A stretch of DNA of 64,000 bases from Carallia brachiata (taxonomy: Eukaryota; Streptophyta; Magnoliopsida; Malpighiales; Rhizophoraceae), in NCBI GenBank assembly GCA_021464245.1, contig JADCRB010000068.1:5197259-5261258 (forward strand). The letters run 5' to 3'. The notes below the pieces were generated by a model. That model did not search any database and was not told the origin of the DNA. It was given only the letters and a program-made list of their open reading frames with translations. Position 1 is the first letter of the stretch. Each line of letters starts with the position of its first letter. Below are positions 25,011-37,811 of this stretch, one piece after another. Position numbers and translations under genes: made by a program.

Positions 25011-26100
25011 TTAATAAATAATTGTAGCCACCCAAGACTTCATAATTGTAGAATTTTGTCGATCAAAGTGCGGCTGATTTCCTTTTATTTTATTCTTTTC
25101 ACTTTTAGCTTTTCAGTGAGACTAGTACGCTTGAATCTGTGATGTTTGTGGCAAAATTCTTCACGGCTTGTTCCCGGCTTTACGCATGCGCAAGATTCTT
25201 CTCGACAGACTTTTGCTTATTTTTCTTTAAAAAAAATTATGTAATTATATTTAAATAATAATAAATATTAATATAATTTTATTTAATAATATTTAATATT
25301 TATTATTTATTATTTTTATTTATTTTTTTATAAATATAATTCACTCATAATTTTATTCTATATAGATTTATTTTATTAAATTTTTTTATTTTAAATAAAC
25401 TCAACTGATGTGTAGTAAAAAATTATGAATAAATTATATTTATTAAAAAAATTAATCTAAATTAAAAATTCTCTTTATACAATTTATTTATTTATTTATT
25501 TATAAATTCGATTATACAATTATTTATATTATTTTATTATATCTTGAAAACCAAACTTATAAAGTTAACAAGTTTTTTCCTTTATCGTTGTCTTATGGTC
25601 AAAAAGAAAATACATCATTCTATTTTTCCTTTTATTCTTTTTCTTTCATGATGGGATTCTTCTCGCAGTGTGATTGAGCCAGAGGCTCAGAGAGGCAGTG
25701 AAAAAAGGTAAATAAAACAAAATAAATAAAAAAGAAAAGAAATCAAGAGGGTAAAATATGTACGACGGGCTTATTAATTCTGATTGGTGCACGCACACAA
25801 AGTACAATGTTGAACATGGAACTGTACTTTCCAAATTGGCATCCACGACCCTTGGCTGCCTACCTTGGCTGCCTAACAAGTAATAAAATTGTTTGTGAGT
25901 TAAAAGATAAGCAAGTGCCCATTGATATGAAAAAATAAGGAAAAAATAAGGAAAAAATAAATGACGTTTCGGGATAAGTTTCAAATTGGCTTCTGTCTCC
26001 CCAAATAAAGTAATGTAAACTAAAACTTTTTAGATGGAAATTTTCTTCGTTTGATTGATCTTATTTAAATTTAAAATTGAGATTTTTAATTTTAGAGGCA
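25011..26100. other. AT-rich DNA downstream of GDSL gene B
   Basis: 25210-25560 is nearly pure AT with small palindromic words (TTCACTCATAATTTTAT, also seen inverted at 22728-22745 and 53880-53900). It is possibly another decayed MITE family. 25640-25980 gives a minus ORF without family motifs. No gene was recognised. Confidence 0.45.
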
Positions 26101-26105
26101 ACTCT

Positions 26106-26132
26106 AATATATATATATATATATATATATAA
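26106..26132. repeat. (TA)n microsatellite downstream of GDSL gene B
   Basis: TA run about 50 bp beyond the stop codon of the minus-strand GDSL gene B, probably in its 3' UTR. Confidence 0.85.
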
Positions 26133-26178
26133 TATAAGCAGTACAGAAAAATGGCAACATGCAGCAGGGCGAGCTATT

Positions 26179-29100
26179 CTATGCATATAATTGACTGCTG
26201 CTGCATTGCCCAGGTAGCAGAATACTCTGTTGAAGATGATGATGTCCTTGTGCTGCGTGAGCATGATGAGGTTCCAAATCTATGACCTCAAATAGTTGCT
26301 TTAGAGTGTAGGGGCCAATAATAGCACCATCAGGACTATGATCATCAGCCCCTCCATTCCACATCTCATCTGCAAATTGATTGTGAGCACGCTGGGTCAG
26401 ATGATAACCGTCCCAAAATATGTGATCATCCGGATTTTCGCATAACTCAAACTTTTCATATCCTCCAATCCCTCCACAGGAGTAAATTCCTCTGTACTCT
26501 CCTCCCCCACAACATGCTGACTTTCCTTCCTTGAAACCTTCGGAAATTTTTTCAACAACAATTATCAATTGGGTCAGGACAACACTAATATATAAAATAC
26601 AAAAGGAAAAAACTTTATCTCTCATCCCATTTCATCTTCACTATAAGAAAAGAAAAAAAAAAAAGGTGGGTCCTGTAGCCTGTCTTATTTTTGGGGGACG
26701 AAAGGATATCTGTGGTAGCCCATTCGTGTCCAATTCAAAATATATCATTAACTAATTAGTAGATTAATCGTGTTACCGTATTTGGCAGGATGGTTCACTC
26801 TGTCTTCAATGGCTCTGTACAGGTCAAAGATTGTGTACTTGAATCCTTCCAGTTTCTTTTCAAGGTCAAATAGGACGTTGGAGAGTGCTTTGTTATGCAT
26901 TGTTGCCATTGATGACATTTCTTCAAGGCAGCTGCCGTTATTCTCTGACTTCAGTATTCTTATAACCGGAAGGCAGCCTAGAGGTGGGACATTCATGAAA
27001 GCAAATTTCCTGCCCCCTAACCCGTAAATTTCCTGCATGCAGACGATTAATGACCCCCAAAATCACATTCTAGCATATTTACGACTTGAAGATTTTGGTC
27101 ACAAACTAATAAGAATGTGGGTCCTACTAAATAAAAAATATAACTTTGATTTTTTTTTTTGGAGATTTTAGTTTATTGTTTAAAATCAAATCAGATGTGA
27201 AACCATGACAATAAAATCTATAATCAAACCAAAAAAAACAAAAAAAAGTAACCAGATTTCATTGGATATTTTTATAAATCTTTGCTTGTTCTATCTAGTC
27301 TGCTTCACATTTTAATATTTAGTTGCACGCGTATACTTCTTTTTCAACAGTTTACTTGAAATTTTTTGAAAGTGACCCCCGCATTCTAAAGCTGACCAAT
27401 TTCTTAAGTCATCTATTGGAGCCTTCAAGAGCACGGTTTTTTGTTGGAGAATTTTGATCTAAAAAATTGTGTTGAATATAATAAATTATTAATTTTACGT
27501 AATAATATTAATATTTTACGTAATAAAAAAATTAAATAATAAATTTTTATTATCTAAAATATAAATATTATTATTTAAAATTAACAATTTATTACATTTT
27601 AAATACATTATTCGATCAAAATCTTTTGTCTACTAATTTTTTTTCTTAATTAATTCAAACCCCATTCACGGACAATTGATAATCGGAAAACAGAAAAGAA
27701 AAAACTTACGGTTATGTGATGTGTCAAGTTGCCAATCACCATCTGAACGTATTCAGAGTCCAAGTGCGAATTAAGGGTGGTATTGACTGCAGCAGGCATG
27801 GTGTAATCATTAATTCCAATGCTAAACAAGTGTACAGCATTCTGAATTGTCCTCACGGCTTCATCGTTGCCTAACTTTTCTCTCAGCCAATGAGTCACCT
27901 TCCGATAGTTTTCCAATTGGGTACCAAGTGGAATTACCTGTAAGAATAGCAGAGGACATGACATTATGAAATATGAATATAACTCCCGAATTAAATTATA
28001 CCCCAGAGACTAAATTAAAGTCCATTCATTTTTTTTGTTTAAAATATATATTTTACAAAAAAAATTGAATCCAAGAAGTACAAAAAAACATAATTGAAAA
28101 AGCGAATACAAAAATAGCAGCAAAACAAAACATAATATTGAGTCTTAATTAATTTGTTTGGTACAACCTTTAATAAAATTTGAACAACCCCACCTTCACT
28201 TTTTATCCTTTTTTTTTCCTTGCAAATTTGTCATTGCATATCATTTTTTCGGTTGATATTCAGCATATCACTGCATCCATAACACTTTTTAAGTACCACC
28301 ACACCATCAGTTAAATGAAACACCCTCCTCATTTAAATGAAAGAAAATATTAGGTAAGTTTTTTTAAGTGTAATTAATTGAAATGAATCATTAAATGATT
28401 ATATTAAAAAAATAAATTATTTAATATTATTAAATAAATTACATGACTATTTTATTATTATTTAAACTATATTCATTTAATAAAATTCTTAAATAAAAAC
28501 GATATAGCAGTAGAAAAGTTAAAAATCTATACTTGTGCTCAATTACAAGCAAAGTGGTTAGAACAAAAACCAATAAAGACAAAAAAAAAAAAAAAGAGCA
28601 ATAATCAAGCAAAATATGTGAAAAACAACTACTAGAACTAATCAACTACTAATGGAAGAAAATCAATGTTGTACTCACATTGTCCTCCTTATATGTTTCT
28701 TCTAAAGCACCTGATCCACCAGACGCAAAATTCACTCCATTGAAGTACTCAATTTCCGGTTGTAAAAAAGGTGGGATTGGTGGAAGGTTTGCATATTCAG
28801 CTATTACATGGACAAAGCATGAGAATATTGGACCAACATGTTAATTAAAAGTGAACGAACTTAATTTTATAACAATTCTATATAAACAACACAAGCACAA
28901 AGCATACACTATTATACTAAACAGTATATTGCTTAATCATATCTCACCGATGAAGTCTCCGGCTACACGACCATCGGAGAAACGTCCGGTGGGAGACTCG
29001 AAATTGGTTCCTCCATAAGGCCAGAAATCTGCTCTTTGAAACTTTGAAGTGTCGATGTAGTTGTTGTTGCCGGTGTCAAGATAAGAGTCGCCGAAGATGA

Positions 29101-29209
29101 AAAGAGCAGCATGTCCGGCCGGCAGTCTCCCTTTGGCAATTGTTGTGTGGAAGGCCGCATTAAGAAAGAAAACAAAGAAGAAGACGTGGCTTAACCTTAC
29201 CCTTGCCAT
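26179..29209 (-). CDS. GDSL esterase/lipase B (GLIP-type, secreted)
   Basis: Five minus-strand exons: 28948-29209, 28679-28800, 27710-27937, 26777-27032 and 26179-26537. They join to 408 residues. A signal peptide ([18 protein letters not shown], about 1-25) precedes block [16 protein letters not shown] (nucleophile Ser42), block III GIND (169-172, Asn171) and block [10 protein letters not shown] (Asp332, His335), so the catalytic residues are present. Exons 2 and 3 have exactly the lengths of those in GDSL gene A (122 and 228 nt) and all intron phases agree, so the pair arose by tandem duplication. It differs by a histidine- and glutamine-rich C-terminal tail after the ELLF-like helix (about residues 378-408). 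Role inferred as secreted lipid or ester hydrolase; substrate unknown. Confidence 0.95.
27452..27628. mobile_element. Small palindromic MITE in GDSL gene B intron 3
   Basis: Left arm AATTTTGATCTAAAAAATTG...TAATAAATTATTAATTTTA is matched in reverse orientation by the right arm ending TCGATCAAAATCTTTT. The two arms of about 80 bp make an almost complete hairpin. It is non-coding and intronic. No certain target duplication was seen. Confidence 0.6.
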
Positions 29210-29229
29210 GGCAGCTGGCTAGCTATGTT

Positions 29230-30230
29230 CTTCTTACGGTTGTAGGAATCTGGTGTATATGATTTGGTTTATGAAGAGGAATCTTTCTTATGTTGTTAGA
29301 AAAGAAAAAAACTTTGCAATTGGATATGTGAAACTGAAGTCAAAAATAGTTCATTGCACGACAAGGAAGAGAAGGGCCAATAAAAAAACAAAAGTGGGTG
29401 GCCATACATATCAGTGGTCAAATAATTATCAGATTTATATTTTATGTAATAAAATATATATTTTATATAATTGTATTGATAAAAAATATATAAAAAATTA
29501 TTATTACTATTTTATTTATATTTTTTAAATACAATTACATAAAATATATGTATCATTACATAAATTAAATAGTATCTAGATATCGTATAATTACCTAAGT
29601 GTTGCCACCTAATGAAACCAAAAAAAAAAATGCTTTGACGGGGATAGATCATAGATAGATGAGGATAATAAAAATGAACTTAATTGAGGACCACTCAAAT
29701 TATCGAGTGATATAAGCAAAACCCATCAGCTTGGCGGGCTAAGTCAGTCAGCTGCTTCAATGAGTTAGAGACTATTTTATTGAGATACGTAATTGTTTGA
29801 ACGAATGCAATTTTCTTCAAAACAACCACGTGAATATAAACCCATTGTAAGGTTCAATGAATAATAGAGCTAAATACTAATATATCCAGAGCAACTGAAG
29901 CTGTCGTTTTTGTGGATGTCGTTGCCATTCCAATGTGTGATTGACTTGCTTTGACAGTGCGTTGAACGAGCTTGTATATTTCATGTGCTCAAAGCCTCAA
30001 ACAATCCACCCATTTTGAATGGCAGTTGGACTACTACCTCTTTCTTGGCTGCTTGCTGATAGAAAAGTTTGGGACCAAGGGAGGCTTAGACCTGATGTCC
30101 CAAATCAAGATTACTTTAAAAAAAAATATTTAAAAAATATTAATATATATTATTTAAATTTATATTTTTTAGTTTAAGAATAACATTTAGCCAAAATTAA
30201 TTTTGATGTTATAAATTATCTCTTGAAAGT
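29230..30230. other. Upstream region of GDSL gene B, no gene seen
   Basis: AT-rich sequence. The 5' flank of GDSL B lacks a strong TATA box in the first 100 bp (only ATATACA near 29256). The 91-residue plus ORF at 29253-29528 is low-complexity and not credible. Confidence 0.45.
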
Positions 30231-30306
30231 CAGACCCAAATAAATTGTACGTGGCCTCCATTTTGGAAAAGGTGATGGGCCACCTTACCTTGCAATTGCG
30301 TCTATC

Positions 30307-30470
30307 AGTAATTCAGTGTCCCATCTTATGTTGGAGGCGGCGGTCCCCCACTGCTCCGCTATCAACAGCCTTTCCCACACAAAACACAGTAATTCAGTGT
30401 CACATCTTATGTTGTAGGCGCCCTTCCCCCACCGCCCCGCTGTCAGCAGCCTTGTCCACACAAAAGACGA
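30307..30470 (+). repeat. Two-copy tandem repeat of about 79 bp, GC-rich
   Basis: Copies at about 30307-30385 and 30389-30466 share AGTAATTCAGTGTC-CATCTTATGTTG and CCCCAC-GC-CCGCT-TCA-CAGCCTT. A third, degraded piece (TTGACGGCCTTTTCCTCACA) follows near 30485. The patch is unusually C-rich for this region. No reading frame continues beyond it. Confidence 0.7.
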
Positions 30471-30609
30471 AGCTTATCCCCATTATTGACGGCCTTTTCC
30501 TCACAAAATACAAAGCCTACATGTGGCGGGAATCAGATATGTGCTTTTATTTTTGGCGTATAAAATGGGAAGTCACACGTGGTATCATACAGTTTGTTCT
30601 GTGAGAAAG

Positions 30610-30780
30610 TATTACAACGTATATGTTAGTAGGTTAGCTACACCGGAGTCTCCTTGAGAAGCACACTTAAGGCCCAGCAAATGACACCAATCAGTGCACG
30701 TCCTAGATTTAGCTACACAAACAACTTCACGAGAATTCGAACATGTGATCTCGTAATAGAATGATCGATCATTTTGTGGA
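30610..30780 (-). mobile_element. SINE-like repeat, copy 1
   Basis: On the minus strand a tRNA box-B-like ATGTTCGAATTCTC near 30738-30752 is followed by GGTGTCATTTGCTGGGCCTT and GGAGACTCCGGTGTAGCTAA. The same body occurs at 57030-57160 on the minus strand with about 80 percent identity by eye. That argues for a dispersed tRNA-derived SINE family. Box A is not clear. Confidence 0.4.
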
Positions 30781-30784
30781 CCTA

Positions 30785-32575
30785 TGCTTTTATTTTGTTT
30801 AGGTAAATTGTGGTTGGCTTGCTGGCTTAGAGAATGATCTACTTAGAAGAACATAAAGAAAGCGGAGGGACAAGCGTACGTGGACGCTTTGGTTCAAAGA
30901 CTCGGCCCAATTCGGCGTCTTCTATTCCAGCTAGGCACGGGCCCTGGCCCATGGGCTTGACTATGAGTGTAGACAGGCCGGCCTTAGCAAAACTCGAATC
31001 CATGATAATATCCTGTATTGCCTTGGGAGTCCAAGGCATGGTATGGTTGGTAGGTTTCCAATATGTGTTTTAAAGTATGCCATGCCAGGGAGTAGGACAC
31101 ACATTAGGTGAGATTATTAGTAGTTGAGACTTCGAATTAAAAGATATAAAATTCAATCCTTAATTTACCTTCTCACGAGCCTTCTTTCCCATGATAGTAT
31201 CTCCACTAAGACTGAAAAAACAAAAAAAAAGTATGTCATGCCACGCCGGGGGCAGACTATCAGTTGCTGTTTCCGAAACCAGTTGACGGAGTACACGATC
31301 ACTGCTCATTTTCATCAACCAATAACAAGGATTCGGCGAGATATGTCAAAGTGATTTAATACTTGTTATCAACCCATCCATGAGAACAATATCCTTTTTG
31401 AACCTACATAAGAACTATATCTTAAATAAGAGAATTGGATACGTCGTATAATCAGTCCCCCAAAAAAAAAAAACGTCCCATCATAAAAAATTATATGTAT
31501 AGACGAAGTTGAGAGAAAATATGAGTTTACTTGGGGGATTATTTAGCAAAATTACAGACCAAACACACAAGATCAATCAGTTATATTTTCCTTGTTAAAT
31601 TCCTAAATTATATATGGTTTATGACACAAAGGCCAAAGTAATCAAAACGCCGTGGCAGAATAGGAGGTTCAGCTAGGATTATGGCTTCCTAGTGAAAAGC
31701 CAGGCAGGCATTGGTAAAACTCAAAAAAAAAAAAAAAAAAAAAAAAAAAACTAGCGACTTAAAAGTCATATCCATGCTTAAAATTGTTAATTTTTAACCC
31801 TCATGATAATTGAAATTGATTCGTTCGTTGAGAAGCAAGATTACTTGAATATGTAAGAACAGTCTATCTAATAATATTTAATGATTTATTTATTTTTTTA
31901 AAAAAATTTAGTCTGTCTTTTATAATCCAACTTTCTAAATTACTATATATTCAATATATTTTTTTTTTTTGATCAATCAATACACACCTTCTTTGTCATT
32001 TAGAATTTTCCTCGGTTGAGATCCCCCTTCAATCCAAAGCTAGCTTTGGGCTTGGCAGTCAATAAGCAAACCTACAATTGTTCTGTGCTGGGAGACAGCG
32101 ACGGACTGATCCACTCAAATGACGCCCCCTGCAAGATTGTCATCGTTCTTTATGAAATATTTGGTAAGATTTTTTAAATAAGATAAAAAAATTAAAGTTA
32201 TATATATTATTAAATAATTATTTTTTAAAAAAAAAATTAAATTATTAAATATTATTATATAGACTATTTCATAATTTTAATATTATTTAAAATTAAAGTG
32301 AACTTTTTATCACATATCACTTTTCCAACTATGATGGCTTGTCTCGCAAATTGGGATTGAAAATTACGAAAATTCACCAACTTCAACTCCGTCCGTGTAC
32401 ATCAATGATTATGAACACTTAGACTTGTTCACCAGACAACGACACATTAACAATGTGCGTTTACAGCGTTGTTCCCACTCAAATCTCACCAATTTCTTTT
32501 GTCCATGTTAGAAAGGATAACCAATAAGGATGTGGACGTATGAGGAATTAGTCCCAAATCGATCAAGGCACCGAT
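30785..32575. other. Intergenic DNA, no gene recognised
   Basis: A less AT-rich patch at 30840-31060 is open on both strands (66-79 residues) but matches no family I know. A poly(A) run of about 38 bases lies at about 31722-31750. AT-rich MITE-like debris occupies 32160-32310. Confidence 0.45.
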
Positions 32576-32584
32576 TCCTCTCAG

Positions 32585-32890
32585 TTTTTTTTTTAAAAAT
32601 TTTTAACAAAAGTAATTTCATGGACAGATTAAATTAAGAATCTCAGTAGTCAGTAGCCAAATTACCAACAAGACCATCAGGTGGCCGCAACAGCCAATCA
32701 AAAGAAAAAGTCCTATCCCCAATGGTCTTAGCTAACCAATCAGCTGCTTGATTTGCTTATCTACTAATGATCCTCGCTTCAACTTTTGGTACCCAAGAAA
32801 ACCACTCCCGAATGTCCCTCACGACGGCGGCTACTTCCCAAGGCCAAGATCCATGAGCACTAAAAGCAGTAGGTATCTCACATTTTAATG
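32585..32890 (-). mobile_element. 5'-truncated LINE tail (RNase H end), minus strand
   Basis: The minus strand reads WFSWVPKVEARIISR, one stop, then ANQAADWLAKTIGDR and WLLRPPDGLVGNL. This is the terminal RNase H segment and tail typical of plant LINEs (R-x-A-N-x-x-A-D-x-L-A). An A run on the minus strand (T run at 32586-32595) marks the 3' end. It is only a tail and carries an in-frame stop. Confidence 0.75.
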
Positions 32891-34450
32891 GCTTCTTCTT
32901 CTTCTTTCTTTTTTTTTTTTTTTTTTAGTCACATTTTTATATTATGTTTGGATACGAAAAAAGTGAATAGAAAAGAAAATGAATAAAAAATAATACAGTA
33001 ATGATGATGTTTTAATTGATAAAAAATAACAATTATAAATTTTTTTTAAAAAATGAATAATAATTTATGAGAGAAAAAATAAAAAGTAATTATTTAAATT
33101 GATAAAAAAATAATAAATAAAAAATAAATAAAAATATTTTTTTATTTTCTTTTCTTTTTCCAACAGAAAATTGGCAAACAGAGTCCTAAGGGCTTCAAAG
33201 CGTACAGTAATTAAAAGTTTAAAACTTGAGGCTCTAAGACCGTAAATTCTGTGCCCTGCTGCAATGCAAGCGTGTACCGTTTCGTGCGGTGACGTTGAGG
33301 CTTCCTAAAGCAGAAAAAGGTTCCCAATTGTTGCTCTGATGGCGCAGTGCCCGCTTTAAAAGTGGACTCCCATCACGCTCCTACTCGTAATGGCCTCGTT
33401 AAATAGAAGGCCGATTGGAGAACGACTGCCCGCCCATTACGGGAACTGTTTATATAGGGAGAACAACTCTCACTAGAAGTGAGTGGACATCTAAAAATTT
33501 CCATTTTCTCACTGGCCCCTATTCATTTTGATACATTACATTATACAAGTTAAAACTGCATGTTATTGAGGTAATTATAAAAAAAAAATTCTACTGCTTA
33601 ATTTGATTTTAAATAATAATAAAATAACCATATAATTTATTTAACAAAATTTAACAGTTTCTCTGTTTTTTTTTTTTTTAAATTTCAATCATACAACAAT
33701 ATACAATATACATCACTTTGATCTCACTTTAAGGTCGGACATACCCTTTCCCCTTTTATGCCTGCCCTCAATCAAAACTGGTCCAGAAATAATGACTAGA
33801 TGTACCATGCAAACTCAATTTGGAAAGATGCCAAATTGGGGCTTGGTTTAGGAGATGAGGAAAATCAAAAATGCCACAGGACAAGTTACAAGGCAGGAAA
33901 GCCAGACACCTTTGAAGAGACATAGAGAGATCAATTCCTTCCCAAACACATACGGAGATCAAAAATTCAACATGTGATGGTCTAACAAAGAGCGAAGACC
34001 ATCAACCATAGAAATCAAATTTGAAATCACAAGGTCGGAAATTTATCTGAGATTGTCACAGTTTCCAACGCAAAGCAAACGACAGTGTCAAATTACATGC
34101 ATCATACTTAAAACATCCCAAGTTCAATGTTTTATGAGATTAAAGCAAATCTAAAGTATCCATATAAAGTACGGTACACTTATACCAAAGCTGCCGACAA
34201 CACTTCCCACACACAAAGGCCTAAGCATTATATTCAGCTGTGCTCATACCGCATCTCCTTCCAGAATGGATGCAACCATCACTGCAAAGCAACAAAAAAG
34301 AGGAACTAAAAGCCAGTCAACAGAACTTCGTATAGATTTCAACAACAGACTTGACACAAAAATGAAGCAACTTTACAAGCTAAAAAAGAGGGATATAACT
34401 CACTAACACATGTAACCTTTATTTACAGAAGGCAGCGGCGGATAATTTCC
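32891..34450. other. Intergenic DNA and ERF 3' region
   Basis: 33160-33470 is moderately GC-rich but contains no recognisable gene. 33700-34450 is the likely 3' UTR and downstream flank of the minus-strand ERF gene. Short ORFs here are not conserved-looking. Confidence 0.45.
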
Positions 34451-36987
34451 TCAATAAGCACCGCCAACCATAGTGGCGAGGTCTTCAAAGCTCCAGAAAT
34501 CCATAGAGTTTTCACCATCCTGAGTTGCATCTCCATTGAGGAAATTATCAAGTGAAGCCTCCCAGCTTCCATCAGGATACGGCACCTGAATGTTCATCTG
34601 GTTGTCAAAGGCCAACAGCTCCTCCGACAGAGACTTTCCATTGCTTTCTTCAACAGGTGGCAGAATCTCAGAGTCAGACTTAAGCTTCTTCTTAGGATTA
34701 ACACTGTCCACAAACAGAGATTCATCGACTTCTGCTGTTGCCGAAAGAACAGACGAGATTTCAGGGGTCTTTCCACCCTGTTCTCCCCAACCAAAGTCAG
34801 AACAATCAAATGAGTTACTCCCCTGGTCAGAATTGAAAAATAGTGGGACATTGTCACTTGAAGCGTAGGGCATGACCCCTGTGTCTCTGTTGGCAGGGAA
34901 AGAGTCCGCTACTCCAAATTGGTTCATGACTGGTTTTTCTTCAACAAATCCTGTTGTATTGAAGTAGTCGTCTTCCAGTTTGTTCACATAACCAATATTT
35001 TTGTTGAGATTTGGCTCGACAACTGCTTTTTGCACATTAGGCTTGGCCGAACGCTTAGGCGAGCATGTGGAGCTTCACCAGGAAGTTCACCTTAGCTTTC
35101 TTCCCACGAATTCTACGTGCCTCAGCATCATATGCCCTTGCAGCCTCTTCTGCAGTATTAAAAGTTCCCAGCCAGACACGTACACCTTTCCTGGGGTCAC
35201 GAATCTCAGCAGCCCATTTACCCCATGGGCGCTGCCGATACCTCTGTAAAGGTTCTTTCTCTTTCTCTTGGTTGACTTCTCAGCCTGTCCGCTGAATTCC
35301 ACAGATTTTACAGCTGTGGCACCTTTAACGTTTCGGAAAAAACAAAGAAAGAAGTTATCACATGCACAATCAAAATTCCTCATTTTATTGGTGCAGGGGA
35401 GAGTAAAATTACACAGAAAGTCCCTACTTTTCCCCGACTTACCTTATGGCCCAAAATTCAGCTGCCAAAATCCCAGATTTTAACACAAGATTTAACACCT
35501 AAAAAAATATCACCTCCAAAAACTATTCTATCAGCCAACATGGAACTCACTATATTGTACTTAACGTGACCATCACGACCATCACATAGTAAGAGCAAAA
35601 TGCCAATATTAATTTAGATATAGCAAGACTTTATCAAAAGAAACATTCACTCGCATTTCCCTAATGCAAGATCAAACTCACTGCCAAAAGCATTTTATAA
35701 AGACTAGAACGGATCTCATATACTACTCAAATACCCATTCACCGCAAAGGAATAAACTTAGCCACAAAAATTGCAAAAAAGACAACCTTAGAACAACACC
35801 AATAAAGCTAAAAGATGCATGAACAGGCAATTGGCATTTCGTATAACATTTGCCATATGACATCATTATTTTCTTGTTTGGTTGCTGAGAAGCTGGAAGA
35901 AAGAAAAGAAGAAAATTAAATTTAAGCATGGAACCTTATTGTTTTGTCCTCCTTTCTTTTAAGTTTTTCCTTTGTACCCATCCGTTCAGCATTCCAAACA
36001 TAGTTGTCATTAATTTCATATAAAATTAAATCAGCGATAAGAATAAAGCCTTAATCTCAGATTTCATTCCTAAATTTTTTCTCATTCATTTGTATTAAAA
36101 GGTAAACTTCGTATAAGATCTTATTGTTCTAAATCCTTCCTAATTAAAGATTTCCGCGTCAAACCGAGTCATCCTCTCCCTCTCCCCTCACCAAACACCT
36201 AGATTTTGTCACCAAACGTCACTCAATCTCATCTTATTTCCAATCGGTGTTACACTTACTCAACACCAATGCAAGATATCTCATATGGATCAGGATTCAC
36301 AGGATCGGCAGATTTTAAAGAATAAATCTTTTTTAATTATCTTCACAAATCATTTTTTTTTAATCCTGATCAAATCAAGGGACCGTGAGATGGGAAATTC
36401 AAGACCATATATTTCTATCACAAGAAAAAAACAAAAAAAAACCCCAAAACCCCAATTATTTCCAATCAATACAATTTTTTTTGCTAGGCAAAAAAATAAA
36501 CTTGAACTCAAATAAAAATACAAAAAAAAAAAAAAAAGGAAGAGAAAAAACCCAATTTCTTGATAAAAATCAGCTTAAACAGGGATGAAAGAAAAAGTAC
36601 ACAAAATAAAACCAATTTTTTATTTTTTAAAAACCCACATTTTATTCAAGAAAAAGCAAACTTTTTCTTAAAAAAGGGAGAGACAGCCATAATACCTCGC
36701 GAGAAACCAGAGTTGCGAGGAGCAGGAGCGGAGAAAGCAAAGGGCTTGACATCGACCAAGACACCGTCCTCGTCTTCGTCGACATCGATGTCATCCTTAA
36801 ACTCCTGGAAATCAGCTTCAAAGTCACGGTCAACAAGATCCACAAACGCTGGCTTCGAATACTGCTTGCTGGCCGGTTTCTTCAGATCAGGCCACAGGAA
36901 GTCCGCCGTCAGATGCCTCAAAGATCGGGCGTTGGTGGCGCCAGTCTTTGGAGGGATCAAGTCGTGGATGAGAGCACCGCCGCACAT
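34451..36987 (-). pseudogene. Group VII ERF transcription factor (RAP2.12-like), AP2 frame broken
   Basis: Exon 1 is 36696-36987 and exon 2 is 34451-35322 (minus; donor GAG|GTATTA, acceptor AAAG|GTGCC). The N-terminus MCGGALIHDLIPP is the Cys2 N-degron of group VII ERFs, which other plants use for oxygen-dependent turnover. A lysine/arginine-rich nuclear signal (about 115-120) precedes the AP2 DNA-binding domain (about 122-180). The C-terminus (DFWSFEDLATMVGGAY) is the conserved activation motif. Relative to the family, three single bases are missing in exon 2, at about 35237, 35082 and 35062. The first shifts the frame at the start of AP2; after the third the normal frame returns. Intact length would be about 388 residues. 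Either assembly error or real damage; I cannot tell which. Confidence 0.88.
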
Positions 36988-37217
36988 GGTGGTTGATGAT
37001 GATGATGCTGATGTTGATGACGATAACTCCTAAGGCTGGTGATTAGGTCGGGTCGGGTCGGTGTAGGTGAAAAGACTCGCTCGAGAGATGGGGTGATAAC
37101 AATGGCTACTTTTGAGAGTATTGGGATTTTTTCTTTGGTGTTTTTGTTTTTACTGTGAGAGATTGCTTTTTTTTGCAAATGGTGGTTTAGGTGGTGGAAG
37201 GTAGTCGTAGGCACAGG

Positions 37218-37223
37218 CTTATA
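37218..37223 (-). promoter_or_regulatory. Possible TATA box of the ERF gene
   Basis: TATAAG on the minus strand about 231 bp before the ATG at 36987. It is followed by a T- and C-rich leader. Plausible spacing for a long 5' UTR, but only a consensus match. Confidence 0.35.
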
Positions 37224-37811
37224 CATTTGGAGAAGAAATGACAAAAGAGGAATGTTGAATTACCAATTTGCCTTTTACATCAAAAATGTCCCTCATGTTT
37301 CGCAAATCTACATCAAAATAAGATTTAGTATAAAAGAAAAACATTATCTTCACGTCGTTTATGGGGGTATCTAAATTGATAAAAAATAAATAATAAAAAA
37401 AATAAATAGGTAAGGTATAATAATAATAATATTATAATTAATAAAAAATAATTACTTCTAAAGAAGAAGTTGTTAGAAGATTTTTCATAAATATAATTTG
37501 TTAGATTTATTGTGTCACCAGTTGAATTCATTGTATAATAAAAAATAATTATTTTTTCTCCTTTTTAGTTGTATTTGTAATGAAAACAGTTATATAATAA
37601 ATCTAATGAATTGTATTTTGAAAATTTATTCGGTCACTTTCTCCAGTCACGTAACTCCTCTAATTAAAAAATTTTAAATAAAAAAATAAATAATAAATTT
37701 ATAAAAAAAGTAAAAACTAATTAATTAAATAAATAAATAATACTTTTCTTTCATTTTCTTTTTTTCTTTTTCTTTTTCCTTTGCATCTAAACAGGCCATT
37801 ATCGAATCTAA

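Noticed and set aside
30834..31073. Overlapping ORFs on both strands (79 and 66 residues)
   Set aside because: No recognisable domain, no splice context and no conserved start; listed only as an unexplained less AT-rich patch.
36560..37033. 157-residue plus-strand ORF with poly-Ser
   Set aside because: Antisense of ERF exon 1 and its leader; the minus strand has the clear MCGGALIHD start.
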